A stretch of 12,653 nt of DNA from Bacteroidales bacterium. GTDB taxonomy: Bacteria; Bacteroidota; Bacteroidia; Bacteroidales; JAAUTT01. The position numbers and the translations under genes are program-made. A model generated the notes under the pieces. That model saw only the letters and a program-made list of their open reading frames with translations. It made no database searches and was not told the DNA's origin. Below are positions 6,611-12,653 of the stretch, one piece after another. Location: the NCBI GenBank assembly GCA_025350365.1, contig JANXXY010000374.1, positions 1 to 12,653 on the forward strand. The letters are read 5' to 3'. Positions within the stretch are counted from its first letter, which is position 1. Every line of letters starts with the position of its first letter.

Positions 6611-7927
6611 TTAATTTAATGGATGATCCTCTTTAAATAATTTTAGACGTTCGCTCAGTTCGTTCGTTTGTGTAGGATGAAACTGAGAAACGCATGCTCG
6701 TAGTCCTTCTTTTTTACTACCAGTGATATCTAATGTTACAGAGCTTATTCCATAATAAAGTAGTTCTTCCATCAATTGACAGCCTGTAAACCCAGGATAA
6801 TTAATGGTAAAATAAAAACCATCCGCCAACGGCTTGTCTTCATCTCTATCATAAACGATAAAAAAACCGTTATCGACAAATAGCTTTTTCATTATATGTG
6901 CACGATTGCCATATTCGCTGGTTACTTCCACAAAATGAAATTTACCATCGTTAGCCGCTTTAAGCATTGCAGCCATGGCATATTGCGATGAATGAGACGC
7001 GCCTGCCGACAATGCATACAATGCACCATAAATGACAGAATGACCAAATTCATCCGATCCAAAATAGGCTGATAGATTGGTGAATTTCCGGTGAAAAAGT
7101 TTATCCGAAATTACAATCAAACCTACCCTTTGACCAGCGTAACTAAAAACTTTAGATGCGGAAATAAGCAGCACACAATTTTCGGTATATTTCCGAACAG
7201 TTGGCTGGAAAGGAGGTTTTCCCGGTGTCCCGATTTTTAAACGGAAATCCATGCCAAAATAAGCAAGATCTTCGATAACTACCACATCATATTTGTTCGC
7301 CAAATCGCCGATAATTTGCAATTCAGCTTCCGTAAGGCACACCCATGTTGGATTGTTTGGATTTGAGTATAATATGGAAGAAATAGTTCCTTTCTCAAGA
7401 TAGGACTCTAGTTTTTGCCTGAGATTTTCTCCCCGGTAATTATAAATATCGAATGATTCCAGTTGCAATCCCAATGCTTTTACCTGAAGTTTTTGCACCG
7501 GAAATCCGGGATCAATAAAAAGAGTGGTATTTTTTTCGGGATAACATCTGTTGCATACCATCATGGCTGCCATCCCCGCCTGCATTGATCCTACAGCGGG
7601 CAAACACCCCGATGGAGAAATATCAATATCGGCAAATAGTTTCAGGAAACGGGATGCTTCCATCTTCAATTTAGCTAATCCTTCAATGGGAGGATAAATT
7701 GAAGCAACCCCATTTCTAAGAGCCTCAATTTCTGCATCTATCCCAACAGTAGGGCTGGCCAATCCGGGTACACCCATCTCCATGCGAATAAATTTAACTC
7801 CCGAAGCAGCCTCCACTTCGCTTACTAAACGGACAATTTCACGTATTGAACCTTTGCCCACTGCGTTAAGTCCGATTTCTTTTGCCTTTGTGCTAATAAG
7901 CTCCTTGCTTACAGGCGTTTTATTCAT
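6611..7927 (-). CDS. PLP-dependent aminotransferase, class I/II fold
   Basis: A fold-type I aminotransferase of 438 aa from the chosen start. Visible active-site features are YSNPNNPTW (about 187-195), the DLAYFG segment (about 220-225, Asp for the pyridine nitrogen neighbourhood and Tyr for the PLP phenol), SASK with the presumed Schiff-base lysine at about 259, and RACVSQFHP with the substrate carboxylate-binding arginine at about 410. The frame is open back to a GTG at 8002, but that start has no Shine-Dalgarno site, the extra 25 residues look unstructured, and a promoter-like octamer lies within them; family members as I recall them begin near MNKTPVSKE. In context it would convert the 2-oxoacid product of the oxidoreductase to an amino acid, or the reverse. 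The amino acid used is unknown. Confidence 0.88.
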   Translation of the reverse strand: MNKTPVSKELISTKAKEIGLNAVGKGSIREIVRLVSEVEAASGVKFIRMEMGVPGLASPTVGIDAEIEALRNGVASIYPPIEGLAKLKMEASRFLKLFADIDISPSGCLPAVGSMQAGMAAMMVCNRCYPEKNTTLFIDPGFPVQKLQVKALGLQLESFDIYNYRGENLRQKLESYLEKGTISSILYSNPNNPTWVCLTEAELQIIGDLANKYDVVVIEDLAYFGMDFRLKIGTPGKPPFQPTVRKYTENCVLLISASKVFSYAGQRVGLIVISDKLFHRKFTNLSAYFGSDEFGHSVIYGALYALSAGASHSSQYAMAAMLKAANDGKFHFVEVTSEYGNRAHIMKKLFVDNGFFIVYDRDEDKPLADGFYFTINYPGFTGCQLMEELLYYGISSVTLDITGSKKEGLRACVSQFHPTQTNELSERLKLFKEDHPLN

Positions 7928-7962
7928 TTCTTTCACTAAATATGTCTCCGATTTTGATAGTT

Positions 7963-7970
7963 CAAAATTA
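7963..7970 (-). promoter_or_regulatory. Possible internal promoter (-7 element TAATTTTG) for the distal operon genes
   Basis: On the minus strand TAATTTTG matches TAnnTTTG exactly, 35 bases upstream of the preferred aminotransferase ATG at 7927. A TTTG lies 25 bases further upstream, somewhat farther than the usual spacing of this promoter class. If real it would drive aminotransferase, ferredoxin and oxidoreductase genes separately from the ACT and ligase genes, and would make the 8002 GTG start impossible from this transcript. Confidence 0.35.
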
Positions 7971-8023
7971 CGTAATTCCCTATTCCCTTTTGCTTCAAAC
8001 ACGTGTTAAGAAACAGTATTTTC

Positions 8024-8039
8024 TGTGAAAAAAATCACA
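8024..8039. promoter_or_regulatory. CRP/FNR-family-like palindrome TGTGA-N6-TCACA
   Basis: A perfect 5-bp inverted repeat, TGTGA and TCACA, separated by six A (plus strand), lies between the paaK stop (8054) and the aminotransferase gene. The half-sites and spacing equal the E. coli CRP core consensus. It is centred about 65 bases upstream of the promoter-like octamer at 7963-7970, a distance compatible with an activator site. Alternatively it is the stem of a weak transcript hairpin, since flanking GTAT/ATAC extends the symmetry imperfectly. Whether this lineage has a regulator for this site is unknown. Confidence 0.35.
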
Positions 8040-8053
8040 ATACCGAAGCAATT

Positions 8054-9352
8054 TTAATATTTTCGCTTGTCAATTACCCTTTTGGCTTTACCTTCCGATC
8101 GTTCAATTGTTTTTGGCTCCACCAGTTTGACATTAATTGCCAAACCAAGGGTACTTTCAAGATTGTGTTGTATTTTTTTGGAAAGACGCTGTAATTCGCT
8201 AATTCTATCCTGAAAAAAAAGTTGATCGACTTCTACCTGAAGTTCAAGTGTATCAAGATTGTTCACACGATCAACAATTAATAAGTAATGAGGATGAGTT
8301 TCGCTCATGTCAAGCAATACGCTTTCAATTTGAGAAGGGAATAAATTCACACCACGGATAATAAGCATATCGTCAGAACGTCCTGCACATTTGCTCATGC
8401 GCACCAGCGTTCGTCCGCATTTGCAGGGTGCATAGTTAAGTGTTGTAAGGTCGCGGGTACGATACCGTAATAATGGTAAACCTTCTTTGGTAATAGTGGT
8501 AAAAACCAGTTCTCCTTTTGCACCTTCGGGAAGTATTTCGAGTGTAACTGGATCAATTATTTCCGGCACAAAATGATCTTCCTCGACATGCAATCCATCC
8601 TGATACTCACATTCACAAGAAACGCCCGGGCCAATTACTTCGCTAAGTCCAAATATATCAATAGCTTTTATCTTCCACCTTTCTTCAATTTCCCGACGCA
8701 TGTTTTCTGTCCACGGTTCGGCGCCAAAAATACCCACACGCAATTTATAATTATCACGCACAAATCCATCATCTTCCATAGCCTCGGCAAGAAATAACGA
8801 ATAGGAAGGAGTACAAGCTAGTACAGTACTCCCAAAGTCACGCATAATTTGAAGCTGTCGTTTGGTATTTCCTCCTGAAACCGGAATGACTGTAGCGCCA
8901 ATTTTTTCACTGCCATAATGAAGACCTAGTCCTCCGGTAAAAAGCCCATATCCATAAGCAATATGTATAACATCGTGTTTATGAGCGCCTGCGCTTACCA
9001 TACATCTGGCAACAACTTCACTCCATGTTCCAAGATCTTTCCGGGAATAACCCACCACCGTAGGTTTACCGGTTGTGCCTGATGATGCGTGTACACGAAC
9101 TATTTCGCTTTGCGGTACTGCAAAAAGTCCAAAAGGGTAATTATCGCGCAAATCCTGTTTAGTGGTAAACGGAAGCCGCTTTAAGTCATTAATATCTTTA
9201 ATATCTTCAGGATGAAGCCCTATCTCCTGCATTTTATTACGGTAAAAAGGAACATTGTGATATATTCGTTCAACCATATCGACCAAGCGACGACTTTGAC
9301 AAGCCCTCATCTCGTCCCGGCTCATGCATTCAAATGTTTTATTCCAAATCAT
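8054..9352 (-). CDS. paaK: Phenylacetate-CoA ligase family (adenylate-forming) enzyme
   Basis: Activates a carboxylic acid with ATP and CoA to acyl-CoA, AMP and PPi. The 432-aa length is typical of PaaK. Visible motifs are the ATP-binding ASSGTTGKPT (about 89-98), FGLSEVIGPGV (about 234-244), GELVFTT (about 280-286), RYRTRDLT (about 296-303), the CKCGRT pair of cysteines (310, 312), GRSDDMLIIRGVNLFPSQIE (about 324-343) and the C-terminal EGKAKRV (420-426) with the adenylation lysine. It starts 26 bases after the ACT-domain gene. Aryl acids such as phenylacetate or indoleacetate are the family's usual substrates; branched-chain acids are possible here given the VorB-type subunit. Family is certain, substrate is inferred. 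Confidence 0.93.
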   Translation of the reverse strand: MIWNKTFECMSRDEMRACQSRRLVDMVERIYHNVPFYRNKMQEIGLHPEDIKDINDLKRLPFTTKQDLRDNYPFGLFAVPQSEIVRVHASSGTTGKPTVVGYSRKDLGTWSEVVARCMVSAGAHKHDVIHIAYGYGLFTGGLGLHYGSEKIGATVIPVSGGNTKRQLQIMRDFGSTVLACTPSYSLFLAEAMEDDGFVRDNYKLRVGIFGAEPWTENMRREIEERWKIKAIDIFGLSEVIGPGVSCECEYQDGLHVEEDHFVPEIIDPVTLEILPEGAKGELVFTTITKEGLPLLRYRTRDLTTLNYAPCKCGRTLVRMSKCAGRSDDMLIIRGVNLFPSQIESVLLDMSETHPHYLLIVDRVNNLDTLELQVEVDQLFFQDRISELQRLSKKIQHNLESTLGLAINVKLVEPKTIERSEGKAKRVIDKRKY

Positions 9353-9378
9353 TGGTTGTTGGTATCTATCGTTGATTT

Positions 9379-9804
9379 TTATAGATTCTGCAAATCATCC
9401 GTACTTAATAAACTAAATTTATGCTTTTTAAGTACATTTAACGCCAAATCAATGCTGTCGGGACGAAGAATAATAATTGCGCTATTCTCAGCTTTAAAAG
9501 CATACATGTATTCGATGCTGATGGTTTCATTTGAAAGTGTTCTTAACACTTTGGCAAATGATCCGGCCTGATTAGGCGTCGACACCGCTATTACCTCGGT
9601 AATGTTTACTGTAAAACCTTTTACTTTTAGGGCATCCACTGCTTTTTGAAAATTATTTACAATTAATCTGAGTATGCCGAAATCAGATGTGTCGGCAATG
9701 GTTAATGCATTAATCTTAATATTTTCTCCGCCAAGCGTATCCAATACTTCCGCTAACCGACCGGATTTATTTTCGAGGAATACGGAAATCTGCTTAATTG
9801 TCAT
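9379..9804 (-). CDS. Tandem ACT-domain protein, probable amino-acid sensor
   Basis: A 141-aa protein made of two ACT domains: residues about 2-68 (IKQISVFLENKSGRLAEVLDTLGGENINAL-like start) and about 69-135 (VIAVSTPNQAGSFAKVLRTLSNETISIEYMYAF). Each has the turn that follows the first strand (ENKSGRL and PNQAGSF), where ACT dimers bind amino acids. There is no catalytic domain. Genes of this type commonly accompany paaK-like ligases and indolepyruvate-type oxidoreductases, so a role as effector-binding partner of the pathway is inferred. The frame is open to 9822, but GGAGA at 9811-9815 stands 6 bases before the ATG at 9804, which settles the start. It is the first gene of the cluster. Confidence 0.9.
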   Translation of the reverse strand: MTIKQISVFLENKSGRLAEVLDTLGGENIKINALTIADTSDFGILRLIVNNFQKAVDALKVKGFTVNITEVIAVSTPNQAGSFAKVLRTLSNETISIEYMYAFKAENSAIIILRPDSIDLALNVLKKHKFSLLSTDDLQNL

Positions 9805-9810
9805 AGAAAT

Positions 9811-9815
9811 TCTCC
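9811..9815 (-). promoter_or_regulatory. Shine-Dalgarno site GGAGA that fixes the ACT gene start
   Basis: GGAGA on the minus strand, 6 bases before the ATG at 9804, is the clearest ribosome-binding site in the window. It lies inside the frame of the longer start at 9822 and so argues against it. A near-match to the -7 promoter element (TAACTTTTG, 9834-9842, one base too long) lies just upstream and may belong to the operon promoter. Confidence 0.7.
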
Positions 9816-9949
9816 ATTTCAAAATTGTTTACTCAAAAGTTAAATGGTAATTGCAGGTGTTTTATAACATGTGAGCAAGATATGCATCATTTTTAAGAAA
9901 AGCGAGAGTTTGTTTTAAAAATTTTACCCAATAAGGTTTTAAAATGATA

Positions 9950-9964
9950 ACTGACCGACTAAAA
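9950..9964 (+). repeat. 15-bp direct repeat, left copy (ACTGACCGACTAAAA)
   Basis: ACTGACCGACTAAAA occurs here and again at 11520-11534, in the same orientation, on the two sides of the GH26 gene. The flanking bases do not match, so the shared sequence is confined to 15 bp. Each copy lies next to a palindromic element. Confidence 0.7.
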
Positions 9965-10000
9965 TATTTTTGAAATGCTGAACACCTATATTTTATTGCA

Positions 10001-10132
10001 TCCCTACGGGACTTTTATTATAAGGGAATTGCTTTTTATTTCTACCAATATTGTATCCCTGCGGGACAGTCCCGTCAGGGACAATATGTTGGTAGAAAAT
10101 AAGTTATACCTAAATCAATAAGTCCCATAGGG
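10001..10132. repeat. Large imperfect palindrome, REP/MITE-like
   Basis: This fills the centre of the 460-base gap between the GH26 and ACT genes. The core is an inverted repeat: 10039-10067 (TTTCTACCAATATTGT ... GCGGGAC) against 10069-10098 (GTCCCGTCAGGGACAATAT...GGTAGAAA), around GGGAC-A-GTCCC. An outer pair, TCCCTACGGGACTTTTATT (10001-10019) and AATAAGTCCCATAGGG (10117-10132), extends the symmetry so the whole 132 bases can fold as one long imperfect hairpin. CCCTACGGGAC-type blocks recur in both arms. No ORF is present. The rest of the gap (9843-10000 and 10133-10264) shows no other gene or RNA that I can support. Confidence 0.85.
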
Positions 10133-10264
10133 CCGTGATAGATTTAAATCGGTTAACAAAGTTTAAAAAGGATAACTTGTTTTAAAACCCTGGCTTCTTA
10201 AAAAGTGACAATAACTTGATATGTATTCCGGTTCGCCCATCCCGTTTTGACAGATCGAGTAAGG

Positions 10265-11362
10265 CTATTTGTAAATATTCATTTGGCTAATTTCCTTTTG
10301 GAAGAGGGTTTTGGGATCGTTGTAAAACTTTATAAAATCGTCCGAACTGGGATGACCCTTGTATGGAGCAAAGGCCGCCTCAGGTTTATGTGCTGGATTC
10401 CGCCAAACCAATACATAAGCCAAATCGAATGGACGGAGAGTTTCGAGCAACGTTTTTGTCCACCATTGGGTTTCTTTTGCAATAGGTCCACCAGTTTCGC
10501 TCATGGCTCCTATTTTGTTTTTCTCAGCGGCAAGTTTCGATACAATACCGGCACAGTTTTTCAATATATCCGGAAAATCAGCGCCCCGATCATAGAGATC
10601 AAAAGCCAATAAATCGATGATATCATCGCCCGGATAACGTTCAACATATTCTTCAAGAGTATTAAAACGATCGGTAGAATATGTATAAAGAAGATGATGA
10701 ATATTTTTGGTGTCACGAAGGTATTTCACTGTAAATCTCCATAATGCTTTATAGTCATCGGCAGTACATAGGTTTTTTCCCCACCAGAACCAACTTCCGG
10801 TATGTTCATGGAACGGGCGGAATATCACAGGGATGAATTTTCCATCATCGCTTTTCAAGCTAAGCATAAAATCAGCCAGCTTATCGAGGTATTGAAGATA
10901 CAAGGCATGTTTTATCCCTCCGGGCAAAATGGATGCCACCACTTCTTTCGATGAAACATCCCAAGCAGTTCCACCGGTTAGCGGATTACGAAAATGCCAG
11001 CTAATCGTATTAATCCCACCTCGCTGATATACTGTTTTTATAAAGCCTTGAATCTTATCAAAATGAACTGAATCGAGACTATAACGAGCGCCTAATTCAA
11101 GGTGTCCCAATTCCCAGCCATAGACAGCAGGGTAATCTCCGCATACATCTTTCACGTCGGAGCGACCATCTTCATATATCCATCCGTTTCCATAAGGTAA
11201 GTCATCCTGATGTCCGAACATTAAACCCAGATGCTGCAGTTTCAAGAGATTACGGTATAAGCTTACTGTTTCTTTTGTGGCTTTAGGATCAGTTGGATTG
11301 ATCTCTGCAGCCATAGCCGGGAAACATAATAAGACCATCATTGGCAAAAACAATTTTTTCAT
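10265..11362 (-). CDS. Glycoside hydrolase family 26, beta-mannanase-like, secreted
   Basis: A 365-aa enzyme, likely an endo-acting beta-1,4-mannanase or a mannobiose/mannooligosaccharide-producing relative. Residues 1-19 are a type I signal peptide (MKKLFLPMMVLLCFPAMA, cut near AMA-AE); no lipobox cysteine follows, so periplasmic or secreted rather than lipid-anchored. The GH26 TIM barrel begins with LGLMFGHQDDLPYGNGW (about 45-61). The general acid/base Glu is E186 in FRPFHEHTGSWFWWG, and the nucleophile is E289 in GAMSETGGP. SWHFRNPLTGG at about 121-131 and VLVWRN at about 317-322 are also typical. The gene stands alone: no SusC/SusD, permease or other carbohydrate gene is in view. No terminator is obvious downstream. 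Confidence 0.92.
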   Translation of the reverse strand: MKKLFLPMMVLLCFPAMAAEINPTDPKATKETVSLYRNLLKLQHLGLMFGHQDDLPYGNGWIYEDGRSDVKDVCGDYPAVYGWELGHLELGARYSLDSVHFDKIQGFIKTVYQRGGINTISWHFRNPLTGGTAWDVSSKEVVASILPGGIKHALYLQYLDKLADFMLSLKSDDGKFIPVIFRPFHEHTGSWFWWGKNLCTADDYKALWRFTVKYLRDTKNIHHLLYTYSTDRFNTLEEYVERYPGDDIIDLLAFDLYDRGADFPDILKNCAGIVSKLAAEKNKIGAMSETGGPIAKETQWWTKTLLETLRPFDLAYVLVWRNPAHKPEAAFAPYKGHPSSDDFIKFYNDPKTLFQKEISQMNIYK

Positions 11363-11519
11363 ATTTAAATATTAGATTAAATGTTTTATTTAATAGTTAT
11401 TATCAAAGACTTATCTATGTTAAAGCATTTGCAGTTTATACCTGACTTTTCAATTGAACCGAAGTTATTACTATCCCCTTATGTTGGTTAGTATCTTTAG
11501 GTAACCATTCGAAATCACT

Positions 11520-11534
11520 ACTGACCGACTAAAA
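11520..11534 (+). repeat. 15-bp direct repeat, right copy (ACTGACCGACTAAAA)
   Basis: Exact second copy of the 15-mer at 9950-9964, 1,570 bases away. It lies just outside the inverted arms of the palindromic element at 11540-11678. Confidence 0.7.
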
Positions 11535-11587
11535 CAATAAGATTCTTCGCTTCGCTCTGAATGACACACGTTTATGTTAGTTCGGAG

Positions 11588-11632
11588 TATGAGGGGGTGG
11601 TTTGCGATAAAGCCGCAAACCACCCCCTCATA
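11588..11632. repeat. Perfect 19-bp inverted repeat with 7-nt loop
   Basis: TATGAGGGGGTGGTTTGCG (11588-11606) is exactly complementary to 11614-11632, with loop ATAAAGC. No T tract follows on either strand, and it lies in a divergent intergenic region, so it is not a normal terminator. Its GC content is far above the surroundings. It forms the core of the nested palindromic element. Confidence 0.85.
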
Positions 11633-11822
11633 CAAGCCATAAATAGCTGATTGTCATTTCGAACGAAGTGAGAAATCTCAATATCTAATTGTTTCTCGGT
11701 TACTAACCATTCGAAATATAGAATTAAATTCTTTAATTTCATTGTTGTTTTGGGAAAATTTCAGATATTTCCAGAAAGCATTTATGCAAATTGGCGGGGA
11801 CTAAAACGTGATAACATTTAAT

Positions 11823-11849
11823 TTTGAACCAATCTTTTTCATATTTTTG
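11823..11849 (+). promoter_or_regulatory. Possible promoter for tcdA (TTTG, 15 bp, TATTTTTG)
   Basis: TATTTTTG at 11842-11849 matches the -7 consensus TAnnTTTG exactly and TTTG at 11823-11826 could serve as the -33 element, though the 15-base spacing is a little short. The octamer lies 45 bases upstream of the tcdA ATG. This is the only place in the window where both elements are seen close together. Confidence 0.45.
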
Positions 11850-11894
11850 CCGACCATATATAAACAGGCTCCGGCGATCTAATTGGTTATTATT

Positions 11895-12653
11895 ATGGGT
11901 ATTGAAAGTGGAATTTTCCAACGTACTGAACTGCTTTTGGGAAAAGATAGAATGGACAGTATATCTCAGCAAAATGTTATCATTTTTGGGATAGGCGGTG
12001 TAGGGAGTTGGTGCGCTGAAAGCCTTGTACGTACTGGCATACGCAAACTTACCATTGTAGATTCCGATAGAGTGTGCATCACAAATATCAACAGACAGAT
12101 ACATGCCACAACACTTACGGTGGGTGAGGTTAAGACAGAAGTATTAAAAAAACGGTTATTAGAAATCAACCCTCACGCAGAAATTACCGCGCTTCAGAAA
12201 ATATATAGTAAGGATAATTTTGAACAGTTCAATCTCGACACATTCGACTACATTGTGGATGCTATCGATAGTCTTGAGAACAAGATACAACTTATACGGT
12301 CAGCTACCAAAACGAATGCGCGGTTCTTTTCCTCCATGGGCGCTTCGCTGAAAGTAGATCCGACACGAATAAGTGTTGCTGAATTCTGGAAAGTAGATGG
12401 ATGCCCCTTAGGTGCGATGCTTCGAAAAAAAATACGTAAGGGTGACTTACCTGCAAAAAAATTCATGTGCGTATACAGTAACGAAGTCCTCGAAAATAAA
12501 GGAGAAAATGCTTCATGTGGAACTGAAAAATGCCTCTGTCCGAAATCAAAAAATGGTAAAGGCGATCCTGATCTGGCCAATCATGAATGGTGCAGCATGA
12601 AAGCAAAAATCAACGGTACCATCGCCCATATCACAGCAATATTCGGGTTTACC
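11895..12653 (+). CDS. tcdA: tRNA threonylcarbamoyladenosine dehydratase TcdA (3' end missing)
   Basis: An E1/ThiF-fold enzyme that uses ATP to dehydrate t6A37 of tRNA to its cyclic form (ct6A). The frame runs from ATG 11895 to the window end without a stop: 253 residues, so only a short C-terminal tail is missing relative to the ~250-270 aa family. Visible are the family N-terminus FQRTELLLGKDRM (about 8-20), the nucleotide-binding GIGGVGSWCAESLVRTGI (32-49), VDSDRVCITNINRQ (55-68), VDAIDSLENK (121-130) and SSMGASLKVDPTRI (146-159). A cysteine-rich insertion at about 200-235 (Cys208, 213, 215, 233) precedes INGTIAHITAIFGFT. It is transcribed divergently from GH26 behind a promoter-like sequence. 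Confidence 0.92.
   Translation, partial: MGIESGIFQRTELLLGKDRMDSISQQNVIIFGIGGVGSWCAESLVRTGIRKLTIVDSDRVCITNINRQIHATTLTVGEVKTEVLKKRLLEINPHAEITALQKIYSKDNFEQFNLDTFDYIVDAIDSLENKIQLIRSATKTNARFFSSMGASLKVDPTRISVAEFWKVDGCPLGAMLRKKIRKGDLPAKKFMCVYSNEVLENKGENASCGTEKCLCPKSKNGKGDPDLANHEWCSMKAKINGTIAHITAIFGFT

Larger units (their letters stand above)
11486..11717. repeat. Nested palindromic element upstream of GH26 and tcdA
   Basis: Several paired sequences are arranged around one centre near 11610. Outer pair: GGTTAGTA (11486-11493) and TACTAACC (11701-11708). Next: AAACAATAAGAT (11532-11543) and ATCTAATTGTTT (11683-11694). Next: AGATTCTTCGCTTCGCTCTG (from 11540, ending ATGACA at 11566) and its approximate inverse at 11652-11678 (TGTCATTTCGAACGAAGTG...). 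The core is a perfect 19-bp hairpin at 11588-11632. A 14-bp direct repeat TAACCATTCGAAAT lies at 11502-11515 and 11704-11717. The arms resemble the TGTCATTTCGAACG...AAATCT intergenic repeats that I recall from many bacterial genomes. The 532-base gap is otherwise leader DNA of the two divergent genes. Confidence 0.75.

Noticed and set aside
9823..10264. Riboswitch or T-box leader upstream of the ACT-paaK operon
   Set aside because: No conserved T-box or riboswitch core was recognised; the structure present is the palindromic element, which is 196 bases or more from the ACT start.
10247..10612. 121-aa plus-strand reading frame over the 3' end of GH26
   Set aside because: Antisense shadow of the GH26 coding sequence with no recognisable domain.
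11588..11632. Perfect 19-bp hairpin as a Rho-independent terminator
   Set aside because: No T run on either strand and no gene ends here; both neighbours start away from it.
11739..12104. 121-aa and neighbouring minus-strand reading frames over the tcdA 5' region
   Set aside because: They run antisense through the clearly conserved ThiF/TcdA frame and show no family features; the same applies to frames at 12248-12580 and 12412-12600.

Overview
The window is a chromosomal piece from an anaerobic member of the Bacteroidota, most likely Bacteroidales-like. The evidence is the gene order yicC-gmk-nadD downstream of recR, AT-rich intergenic DNA with TAnnTTTG-type -7 promoter elements, mostly weak Shine-Dalgarno sites, a ferredoxin-dependent 2-oxoacid oxidoreductase, and a secreted GH26 enzyme. 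Genus cannot be fixed from the sequence alone. No tRNA, rRNA, CRISPR array or transposase gene is visible.

Left part (1-3049, + strand): the 3' part of recR, then yicC, a 420-bp gap filled by two tandem copies of a palindromic MITE-like element, then gmk and nadD overlapping by ATGA. A convergent gene for a small exported protein, probably an outer-membrane beta-barrel (3046-3636, - strand), overlaps the nadD stop. Its apparent intrinsic terminator lies inside the nadD coding sequence.

Central part (3857-9804, - strand): a compact seven-gene cluster read in the order double-ACT-domain protein, phenylacetate-CoA ligase family enzyme (PaaK), PLP aminotransferase, 2x[4Fe-4S] ferredoxin, then VorB-type alpha, TPP-binding beta and gamma subunits of a 2-oxoacid:ferredoxin oxidoreductase. 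A terminator closes it at 3823-3850. Together these enzymes connect amino acid, 2-oxoacid, acyl-CoA and free carboxylic acid, and could run either as oxidative amino-acid fermentation or as reductive carboxylation (salvage of branched-chain or aryl acids into amino acids). The paaK/aminotransferase gap holds a TGTGA-N6-TCACA palindrome and a promoter-like element, so the distal genes may have their own control.

Right part (9805-12653): a lone secreted GH26 beta-mannanase-like gene (- strand) sits between two intergenic regions with large palindromic elements, and a 15-bp direct repeat occurs on both sides of it. The window ends inside tcdA (+ strand), the tRNA t6A dehydratase. Three different families of intergenic palindromic repeats in 12.6 kb are the most striking non-coding feature.
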